A program made the translations under genes and the position numbers. Below are positions 15,206-20,365 of a stretch of 20,365 bases of DNA, one piece after another. Within the stretch, counting starts at the first letter, position 1; every line of letters begins with the position of its first letter. Origin of the DNA: a virus; the IMG/VR virus record IMGVR_UViG_3300031974_001744, positions 1 through 20,365 of that record; one strand, given 5' to 3'. The notes beneath the pieces are model-generated. The model was given only the letters and a program-made list of their open reading frames with translations, ran no database searches and was not told where the DNA came from.

Positions 15206-16108
15206 ATGCCATTTCATTATAGTAAGAGTATTATGGAACAAGGAAAACAAATGAATATATTAGTAACAGGTGGAGCAGGATTCGTAGGAACGAATTTAAT
15301 TAAAAGGTTATTAAAAGACGGACACAATGTTGTATCGTTGGACAATTATTCAACAGGTAAAAAAGAAAATGAACAGGAAGGTTGCACATATTTTGATGTA
15401 GACATTAGAGATATTGTAGATTTTAGTTATTTTATGGAGAAACCAGATGTTGTGTATCATTTAGGAGCACTAGCAAGAATCCAACCATCATTTGAAAATC
15501 CAGCCAATACATTAGAAGTTGGAATCTTAGGAACGATGAATATCTTGGAGTGGGTAAGAGAATTAGAAAATAAACCAAGAATGATATTCGCAGGTTCATC
15601 ATCAGTTCATAGTGGTATGATGAAAAATCCATACACCTTTTCAAAAAGTGTAGCAGACGATATGTGTTTATTGTATAAAAAACATTTTGGAGTAGAAGTA
15701 TCGATTTGTAGATTTTATAATGTATATGGGCCACATCAATTAACCGAAGGAGAATATTGCACGGTAGTTGGTGTATTTGAAAGACAATATAAAAACGAAG
15801 AACCATTAACCATTACAGGAGACGGATTCCAAAGACGAGATTTTACTCACATTGATGATATTGTGGACGGATTAATTTTAACATCTGAAAACGAAACTTG
15901 TTGGGACGAAATAGAATTAGGTAGAGGAAATAATTACTCAATCAATGAGTTGGCCGATATGTTTAACACAGAAATTAAATACATTGATGCAAGACCAGGA
16001 GAGGCGAGAGAAACTCTTTGTAATACTTTGATAGCAAAAAGATTAATAGGATATGAACCAAAGGTAAATATAGAAGATTATATTGAGGATATAGTAAATG
16101 GAAGATAA
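15206..16108 (+). CDS. NAD-dependent epimerase/dehydratase (extended SDR, UDP-sugar epimerase-like)
   Basis: This enzyme interconverts or dehydrates nucleotide sugars and would supply donors to the neighbouring glycosyltransferases. Visible are NILVTGGAGFVG (GxxGxxG, residues 17-28), SSSVHSG (131-137), the catalytic YxxxK (Tyr143, Lys147) and a C-terminal RRDFTHIDDIVDG segment, all as in GalE/RmlB-type SDRs. Two starts are plausible. ATG 15206 has AGGAG at 15194-15198 (spacer 7) but gives 15 extra residues before the Rossmann strand. ATG 15251 has AAGGA at 15240-15244 (spacer 6) and gives a typical N-terminus. I keep 15206 because it fits the tight operon; 15251 is a real alternative. Confidence 0.9.
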   Translation: MPFHYSKSIMEQGKQMNILVTGGAGFVGTNLIKRLLKDGHNVVSLDNYSTGKKENEQEGCTYFDVDIRDIVDFSYFMEKPDVVYHLGALARIQPSFENPANTLEVGILGTMNILEWVRELENKPRMIFAGSSSVHSGMMKNPYTFSKSVADDMCLLYKKHFGVEVSICRFYNVYGPHQLTEGEYCTVVGVFERQYKNEEPLTITGDGFQRRDFTHIDDIVDGLILTSENETCWDEIELGRGNNYSINELADMFNTEIKYIDARPGEARETLCNTLIAKRLIGYEPKVNIEDYIEDIVNGR

Positions 16109-16736
16109 ATTTTTCAGAGGAACTAATATTCAAGAGAGGTGGGAGAAAAAACATAGAGAAGAATATAAAATAGACCAACCATATGATTTTTCTAAGTTTA
16201 CCAGTGGTGAGATGAATGAATATCAGGAGGTTGCTGCTAAACTATTGGAAGAAAATAAAGACGCATTTTCAATGAACACTTTACACGAATTAGGTTGTGC
16301 TGGTGGTGATTTTGTTTCTTATGTAAAAAATTATGTTTTACAGGATTGGGAAATAAGTGCAGAAGACTTCTCAAAAGATGCCATAGAATCTGCAAAAAAA
16401 AGAGAACCTAATGTTAATTTTTTTCAAAATGATTTTTTACTAAATAGAATCAATAAAGACTATGGTTGTATTTGTATGTTTGAAACAATTGAACATATTC
16501 AAGAGGGAACAAACTATGAAATTTTAGAAAACTCATTAAATCACTCTGAATATACTATTGTTACAACTGTTGATACAGAAGACGATTGTTTCGGTGAACA
16601 TATTTCACATTATAAAATTGATACTTTTGACAAAAAAGGTTACGATGTAGTTTGGAAAAGTTTTCTTAAAGAAATATATATGCCAAATGGGGTTTATCAT
16701 TATATGATATTCTTATTAAAAGGAAAGTTAAATTGA
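16098..16736 (+). CDS. SAM-dependent methyltransferase, class I
   Basis: The 212-residue protein has motif I HELGCAGGDF (residues 63-72, with Ala in a position often Gly). A following ISAEDFSKDAIESAKKR segment carries the SAM ribose-binding acidic residue and helix. FETIEHIQEG (post II) is typical of ubiE/small-molecule and sugar methyltransferases. It sits inside the glycan cluster, so O-methylation of a sugar is a reasonable guess. The start at 16098 has GAGGA at 16085-16089 (spacer 8) and lies 11 bases inside the epimerase gene. It overlaps the next gene's TTG start. Confidence 0.82.
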   Translation: MEDKFFRGTNIQERWEKKHREEYKIDQPYDFSKFTSGEMNEYQEVAAKLLEENKDAFSMNTLHELGCAGGDFVSYVKNYVLQDWEISAEDFSKDAIESAKKREPNVNFFQNDFLLNRINKDYGCICMFETIEHIQEGTNYEILENSLNHSEYTIVTTVDTEDDCFGEHISHYKIDTFDKKGYDVVWKSFLKEIYMPNGVYHYMIFLLKGKLN

Positions 16737-17653
16737 AAGTAATATTTTTTAGTGAATCAAATATCAAAGGTAAAGTAGATAGACTATTCCCTAATCAACG
16801 AACGGAGTTCAGTTGGAGTTTGATGCTGGATGCTGAATGGTGTCCATTAAATGATTCACCGACAGAAAGATATGATTTGGGAATTGTAATTATACCGAAA
16901 AACAATCCAAAAGTTGACTTGAACAAATACAAACTATATTGTGAAAATGTAGCAGTTATGCAAGAGGGGCCACATTGGTATTATCAAGATTATTCAGTAG
17001 AGAATCAAATACATTATTTAAATTGTTTACGAGAAGCAGATTGGGTATATTGTCATAATATGTCAGACATTAGATATTACAAAGGATTGGGTTGTAAAGA
17101 TGTAAGAGTAATGAGAAGTATGATGATTCCAGAGGGACTAAAAAGTCAAGAGTTCAATACACAGAAAAATGGAATTTTATTAGGTGGTAATTTTGTTTCT
17201 TGGTATGGTGGTATGGATAGTTATTTAGTGGCATCAGAAGTTAATGAACAATTATATGGTGTTTCAATGGGTAGAAAACAAGAACAAGAAGAAATGATTG
17301 AGGATATCAAATATCTACCTTATATGAGTTGGAGAGATTGGATAAATCATATTGGACAATATAAAGTTGGAGTTCACTTGATGAGAACACACGCAGCAGG
17401 AACATTTAGTATGAATATGAGTTTTCATCATTCGCCGGTAATCGGATACGAGGGACTTGATACTCAAGAATTACTACACCCACAAACTACCGTTCAAGTT
17501 GGAGATTTAGTAAGTGCAAGACGAATACTAAGAAAATTATACGAAGATAAGTTTTTCTACGAAGAATGTTCAGAACAGACAGGTAGACGATTTAAAAAGT
17601 ATTTTTCAGAAGATGCTTGGTTAGAACATTGGGAGAAAACAAATGTCAGATGA
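16733..17653 (+). CDS. Glycosyltransferase-like protein (GT-B-like), TTG start
   Basis: The 306-residue protein has a short N-terminal strand (MKVIFFSES) and a second-half region with KVGVHLMRTHAAGTFSMN (about 211-228) and HHSPVIGYEGLD, which read like the donor-binding half of GT-B glycosyltransferases. No E-x7-E is evident. The start codon is TTG at 16733, overlapping the methyltransferase stop as TTGA. It is supported by AGGA at 16721-16724 (spacer 8), and no ATG lies nearby in frame. Its place between a methyltransferase and a GT2 supports a glycan role; the family assignment is tentative. Confidence 0.65.
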   Translation: MKVIFFSESNIKGKVDRLFPNQRTEFSWSLMLDAEWCPLNDSPTERYDLGIVIIPKNNPKVDLNKYKLYCENVAVMQEGPHWYYQDYSVENQIHYLNCLREADWVYCHNMSDIRYYKGLGCKDVRVMRSMMIPEGLKSQEFNTQKNGILLGGNFVSWYGGMDSYLVASEVNEQLYGVSMGRKQEQEEMIEDIKYLPYMSWRDWINHIGQYKVGVHLMRTHAAGTFSMNMSFHHSPVIGYEGLDTQELLHPQTTVQVGDLVSARRILRKLYEDKFFYEECSEQTGRRFKKYFSEDAWLEHWEKTNVR

Positions 17654-18866
17654 AAGATTGATTAGTTTTATAATCCCTTCAAGAAGCAACTTGAAGTATT
17701 TAAAATGGAGTTATGCAAGTTTAAGAAAACACATTGGATATAGACACGAGATATGTTATGCTGATGACGCATCCACCGACGGAACTTGGGAGTGGTTACA
17801 AGAAATCGCAGAAAAAGATGGACGAGTAAAAATTCACAGAAACGAAGGCCCAACAAGATTAGGACACACCATACTATACGATACATTGATAAATGATTAC
17901 TCGACCAATGATATTGTGATGATAGCACACGCAGATATGTATATTATGCCAAACTTCGACGAAGAAATATTAAAACATATCAAACCAGGTGTGGTTGTGA
18001 GTGGAACAAGAATAGAACCACCGTTGCATCCAGAGGGGCCGGAAAAGATTATACAAGATTTCGGAATAGAACCAGAAGAATTTCAAGAACACGAACTATT
18101 GAGTTGGTTTAATCGTTATGAACCAGAACAAGAAACCACCGAGGGAATATTCGCACCTTGGGCAATCTACAAAGAAGATTTTCAAAAAATAGGTGGACAC
18201 GACCCATTGTTCGCACCACAATCAAAAGAGGATAGTGATATTTTCAATAGATTCATATTAAATGGATATAAAATAGTTCAAACACGACGAGGTTGTGTAT
18301 ATCATATGACTTGTCGTGGTTCAAGATTTGCAGATGGAGCAAAACGAAATCCAGACGGACAAGTGTTTATGAAAAATAGAGAAACAGATGAGTGGTTAAA
18401 ACAAAATGAACGCTCAACAAGAAACTTTATTAGAAAATGGGGAACAATGGTTCAACACGACCAATTACTGAAACCAATTGTATCGCCAGTTTATGATATT
18501 GGATTTGAATTAACTGAGGCAGCAGATGTCAACTTGATTAGAGCATTAGAACCTTGGTGTGGTTATATGGTAGTTCCAGCGGCAGAGGAGATTGAACAAT
18601 ATATTAAAGAAGAACAACCAAACACAGATTATCAATTGGATAAAAAATTACATACAGACTTACCAGGTATTCCAATGTATGATATTAGAGTTAGATTTAA
18701 TCCTTGGAAACTAACTCAACAAAGTTTCAACATAATACAAAAATTACCAGACATCATCAAAGATAGTGGTGAAGAAGGACAAGAATTCGAATTAGATATA
18801 TTCGAAATATCCATAGACAAAATGACAGAACATCAAGAGGACAATATAGTATGCAATTCAAATTAG
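17643..18866 (+). CDS. Glycosyltransferase family 2 (GT-A) with long C-terminal extension
   Basis: The 407-residue protein has the GT2 N-terminus ISFIIPSRSNLKYL, the nucleotide-binding YADDASTDGTWEW (39-51) and a DxD-like AHADMYIMP (Asp98 with Ala/His before it, a variant site). IGGHDPLFAPQSKEDSD (about 187-203) contains the acceptor-side ED region common in GT2. Residues after about 280 do not look like GT2 and may bind the acceptor or mediate oligomerisation. GGGAG at 17631-17635 (spacer 7) supports the ATG at 17643. The gene overlaps its neighbours by 11 bases upstream and 16 bases downstream. Confidence 0.85.
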   Translation: MSDERLISFIIPSRSNLKYLKWSYASLRKHIGYRHEICYADDASTDGTWEWLQEIAEKDGRVKIHRNEGPTRLGHTILYDTLINDYSTNDIVMIAHADMYIMPNFDEEILKHIKPGVVVSGTRIEPPLHPEGPEKIIQDFGIEPEEFQEHELLSWFNRYEPEQETTEGIFAPWAIYKEDFQKIGGHDPLFAPQSKEDSDIFNRFILNGYKIVQTRRGCVYHMTCRGSRFADGAKRNPDGQVFMKNRETDEWLKQNERSTRNFIRKWGTMVQHDQLLKPIVSPVYDIGFELTEAADVNLIRALEPWCGYMVVPAAEEIEQYIKEEQPNTDYQLDKKLHTDLPGIPMYDIRVRFNPWKLTQQSFNIIQKLPDIIKDSGEEGQEFELDIFEISIDKMTEHQEDNIVCNSN

Positions 18867-19024
18867 TAAATAAAAGAACAAAAGAAGTAGTTGACACCGT
18901 AGGAACAAGATTGTTGGAATATGCAATAGAGTATTTCCAAGTAAAAAAGAAATTAGATAAAGAATCCTTTAACAAACTATATGAGGTTAAAGAAGATGAT
19001 GGAAATAGACCTACACGGGTTTAA
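18851..19024 (+). CDS. Small protein of unknown function (57 residues)
   Basis: ATG 18851 opens a 57-residue frame ending at TAA 19022-19024. It lies 16 bases inside the GT2 gene and overlaps the Smr gene, closing what would otherwise be a gap of more than 100 bases in a tightly packed operon. AAGAGG at about 18835-18840, ten bases upstream, is a possible ribosome-binding site. The product (FKLVNKRTKEVVDTVG..., then LLEYAIEYFQVKKKL and SFNKLYEVKEDD) has a strand-helix-strand flavour like many tiny phage proteins. No function can be assigned. Confidence 0.6.
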   Translation: MQFKLVNKRTKEVVDTVGTRLLEYAIEYFQVKKKLDKESFNKLYEVKEDDGNRPTRV

Positions 19025-19217
19025 ACACGAAGAAGTAGAAGACAAGTTAGCAAACTTATTGATTCTACATTACAATATGGGAAATTTCCCTATTAGACTA
19101 ATCACAGGTAAAAGTGATAAAATGAAACAAATAGTTCGTGAAATAGTAAATAAACACGGATTCACAGAAGATGACTTCTGGAATGATAATCCAGGAGCAA
19201 TAATATTAAGGAGTTAA
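18996..19217 (+). CDS. Smr-domain protein (small MutS-related)
   Basis: The product of about 73 residues is essentially one Smr domain: EIDLHGFKHEEVEDKL at the start (the LDLHG motif) and RLITGKSDKMKQIVREI in the middle, the counterpart of the usual HGxG segment. Smr domains bind or nick branched DNA or, in other contexts, cleave RNA. The canonical second HGxG is not exact here (ITGKS), so nuclease activity is uncertain. The frame could also start at 18981, but that adds MRLKK before the domain. The GAGG at 18983-18986 is nine bases from ATG 18996, which I prefer. It overlaps the 18851 frame. Confidence 0.8.
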   Translation: MMEIDLHGFKHEEVEDKLANLLILHYNMGNFPIRLITGKSDKMKQIVREIVNKHGFTEDDFWNDNPGAIILRS

Positions 19218-19218
19218 A

Positions 19219-19455
19219 ATGGAAACATTACAAATTTTAGGTTGGGTATACTTAGGTTTATCCATTGGAGTAGTAACAGGAGTATTTGTATTAGCATTAC
19301 TTCAAGCGGGTAGAATGAAGAGAATGGAAAACGAAATCAATGATTTGAACTTTAAAAACAAGATTTTAAAGGGAGAAAACAAAAGATTATCTACAAGAGG
19401 TAAACCACAACCAAGAAAAAGAAGAAATTGGAAGAAAAAACCAGTCAAAAAATAG
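19219..19455 (+). CDS. Small single-pass membrane protein with coiled coil and basic tail
   Basis: The 78-residue protein has one hydrophobic segment (about residues 5-28, ILGWVYLGLSIGVVTGVF...), then a heptad-like stretch (MKRMENEINDLNFKNKILK) and a strongly basic tail with many Lys and Arg. An AGGAG site at about 19210-19214 precedes ATG 19219 after a one-base gap. It may anchor a complex at the inner membrane or take part in lysis; neither is shown. No lipobox or endolysin gene is visible nearby, so a spanin call is not supported. Confidence 0.7.
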   Translation: METLQILGWVYLGLSIGVVTGVFVLALLQAGRMKRMENEINDLNFKNKILKGENKRLSTRGKPQPRKRRNWKKKPVKK

Positions 19456-19474
19456 GTAGTTTTTTTGATTAGTT

Positions 19475-19483
19475 ATATTTATT
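19475..19483 (+). promoter_or_regulatory. ATATTTATT variant motif upstream of the holin-like gene
   Basis: The fifth copy of the AT motif, with one change at its last base, lies in the 35-base gap before ATG 19491 and ends seven bases before it. No ribosome-binding site can be seen between. A weak U-rich hairpin (stem 19445-19452 with 19461-19468) precedes it. Inferred promoter element. Confidence 0.35.
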
Positions 19484-19490
19484 ACTGAGT

Positions 19491-19775
19491 ATGACTAAAC
19501 AAGAAAAACAACATTTAGAACTAATAGTATATCGTATGGACGAAGCCGACAAACGAGTCGACTTATTACATAAAGAATTTAAAAACGATTTACAAGAGTT
19601 ACATTCAGATATCAAATTTATCAAAGAAAATCTATTCAATCCTGAAAACGGACTATGGGCAGAAACCAAACAAAACTCAGCATTTAGAAAGAATACTACA
19701 ATGTGGAGAGGAATTATTGGTGGTGGTTTAATCGCAGCATTAGTAGAAAGTTTTTGGGGTATGTTCACAAATTAA
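19491..19775 (+). CDS. Small membrane protein, holin/XhlA-like
   Basis: The 94-residue protein has an N-terminal charged helix (HLELIVYRMDEADKRVDLLHKEF..., likely coiled coil) followed by one C-terminal hydrophobic segment (about residues 72-92, MWRGIIGGGLIAALVESFWGMF). This cytoplasmic coil plus C-terminal helix layout resembles XhlA/hemolysin-type phage proteins that help holins. A holin role is plausible but not certain, since no endolysin lies in the window. It is preceded by the AT motif and no clear SD. Confidence 0.6.
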   Translation: MTKQEKQHLELIVYRMDEADKRVDLLHKEFKNDLQELHSDIKFIKENLFNPENGLWAETKQNSAFRKNTTMWRGIIGGGLIAALVESFWGMFTN

Positions 19776-19798
19776 ATTAAAAAAATCACCGAAAGTTC

Positions 19799-19827
19799 TT
19801 GACTTTCTCATTTATTATTCATACATT
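19799..19827 (+). promoter_or_regulatory. Sigma70-type promoter (TTGACT-17-TACATT), early promoter copy 1
   Basis: The -35 TTGACT is at 19799-19804 and the -10 TACATT at 19822-19827, with a 17-base spacer, the ideal for host sigma70 RNA polymerase. It matches the promoter at 20099 in 25 of 29 positions, including the shared spacer TCATTTATTATT. It lies 37 bases before ATG 19865. The function is inferred from the strong match and its duplication. Confidence 0.8.
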
Positions 19828-19864
19828 AAGTTGTTATGATAATGATGATAAGGAGAAATTAATT

Positions 19865-20089
19865 ATGGATATGGGAACTTTCGCTATGGGTTGTATGAAT
19901 TATGAATTAACAAGAGATGCTGGTAATCTACCAGAACACGACATAGAATTCCAAGCCGAAACTGGTATTGGACCAACCTATAACAATAATGAACCTATGA
20001 CAGATGAAGAGTGGAGATTCGCTCTTGAAGAAGACGGAAGAATGACACCGGAAGAAATAGATGAATATATTGAATCTTTCAAAATGTAA
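19865..20089 (+). CDS. Very acidic small protein behind its own early promoter
   Basis: The 74-residue protein starts at ATG 19865 with AAGGAG at 19850-19855 (spacer 9). An earlier TTG at 19799 is in frame but is the -35 box of the promoter, so it is not the start. The product has about 19 Asp/Glu against four Arg/Lys and one His, giving a strongly negative charge. It ends with an amphipathic stretch (MTPEEIDEYIESF). I recognise no family. The charge and early-type promoter suggest a host-takeover or anti-restriction (DNA-mimic) protein, a hypothesis only. Confidence 0.7.
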   Translation: MDMGTFAMGCMNYELTRDAGNLPEHDIEFQAETGIGPTYNNNEPMTDEEWRFALEEDGRMTPEEIDEYIESFKM

Positions 20090-20098
20090 AAAAAAGAC

Positions 20099-20127
20099 TT
20101 GACTTTATCATTTATTATTTGTATATT
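20099..20127 (+). promoter_or_regulatory. Sigma70-type promoter (TTGACT-17-TATATT), early promoter copy 2
   Basis: The -35 TTGACT is at 20099-20104 and the -10 TATATT at 20122-20127, with a 17-base spacer. It is nearly identical to the promoter 300 bases upstream, including the spacer sequence, and sits 24 bases before ATG 20152. It likely drives the last gene of the window. Confidence 0.85.
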
Positions 20128-20151
20128 ATATAGAATTTAAAAGGAGATTAT

Positions 20152-20365
20152 ATGGCTATTATTTATGAAAAGAATTTTACTGACCCTAACGAGAAAATCG
20201 TTAGACAATTTACTAATTGTTGTGGAGCAAGTGATAAAGGAACTGAGTTCGGTATCGTTTGTCGTGGGTGTTGGGAACCTATTGAGGGTTATATGGCTGA
20301 CGGAGATGATTCACCGGAAGAATTTGAAAACTTAATCAATAGTGAATCAGTATTAGAAAGATTTA
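20152..20365 (+). CDS. Small protein with CC...CxxC zinc-binding-like motif (3' end outside window)
   Basis: ATG 20152 follows a strong ribosome-binding site, AAGGAG at 20141-20146 (spacer 5), and the promoter at 20099. The frame stays open to the window edge, giving at least 71 residues. Cys23 and Cys24 with Cys37 and Cys40 (NCCGAS... and IVCRGCW) form a plausible zinc-binding knuckle. The visible C-terminal part is acidic. No family is recognised. Its own strong promoter and SD suggest high early expression. Confidence 0.75.
   Translation, partial: MAIIYEKNFTDPNEKIVRQFTNCCGASDKGTEFGIVCRGCWEPIEGYMADGDDSPEEFENLINSESVLERF

Noticed and set aside
19445-19468. Hairpin TCAAAAAA/TTTTTTGA after the 19219 gene as a rho-independent terminator
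   Set aside because: The stem is almost all A-U and overlaps the end of the coding region; stability is too low.
19219-19775. Holin/spanin lysis cassette
   Set aside because: Two one-helix membrane proteins are present but no endolysin or lipobox was seen; only a tentative holin-like call was kept for one of them.
19789-19807. Short hairpin GAAAG/CTTTC upstream of the first early promoter
   Set aside because: A five-base stem that overlaps the -35 box; more likely incidental.
19799-19864. In-frame TTG at 19799 as the start of the acidic small protein
   Set aside because: The TTG is the first half of the -35 box TTGACT of a strong promoter; ATG 19865 has a proper AAGGAG site.
1-20365. CRISPR arrays, tRNA genes, insertion sequences or an integrase
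   Set aside because: No repeat-spacer pattern, cloverleaf, transposase or recombinase was seen in the window.

Overview
This window reads as a stretch of a lytic, tailed, T4-like (myovirus-type) phage genome, probably from an aquatic environment. The evidence is a T4-type sliding clamp (gp45) and both clamp-loader subunits (gp44 and gp62). Every gene lies on the + strand, with overlapping ATGA/TAATG junctions and almost no intergenic DNA. The DNA is AT-rich (by eye about one third G+C). Shine-Dalgarno (SD) sites of the AGGAG type are common, which argues against a Bacteroidetes-like host. No host can be named from this window alone.

Layout. (1) 3-551: the 3' end of a DNA N-methyltransferase gene cut by the window edge. 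(2) 603-2496: clamp, clamp-loader large subunit and a small zinc-ribbon protein. (3) 2496-8092: an accessory block lying between gp44 and gp62. It encodes a sulfotransferase-like protein, a nucleotidyltransferase-fold protein, an SGNH hydrolase, a GNAT acetyltransferase, a 754-residue protein ending in three tandem Hint (hedgehog/intein) domains, and two paralogous 2OG-Fe(II) oxygenases. (4) 8147-10857: gp62, a DUF1599 (Nmad1) protein, a Cas4/RecB-like nuclease with a four-cysteine pattern, an unknown protein, a SLOG (DUF2493/YspA-like) protein and a small ribbon-helix-helix candidate. (5) 10867-18866: a glycan cluster with two GT4-type and two GT2-type glycosyltransferases, one GT-B-like protein, an NAD-dependent epimerase, a SAM methyltransferase and two proteins of unknown role. 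(6) 18851-19775: four small genes (a 57-residue ORF, an Smr-domain protein and two one-helix membrane proteins). (7) 19776-20365: two small genes, each behind its own sigma70-type promoter.

Regulation and working model. Most of the window looks like long co-translated operons. The few gaps upstream of a gene group carry an ATATTTATA-like motif (570, 4602, 8121, 10645, 19475), a candidate phage-specific promoter element. The right-hand end changes to a near-identical TTGACT-17-TAYATT promoter pair, the usual architecture of immediate-early genes read by host RNA polymerase. The replication genes would supply the clamp machinery. The accessory block and glycan cluster together encode enzymes for hydroxylation, sulfation, acetylation or deacylation, sugar transfer and methylation, plausibly for decorating virion proteins or altering surface glycans. 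That purpose is inferred.

The most striking whole-window signal is composition. In a manual scan I found no GATC, GTAC or CATG anywhere in 20.4 kb, and very few ACGT, CTAG or AGCT, although composition alone would predict tens of each. This suggests strong selection against several short palindromes, as in restriction avoidance.
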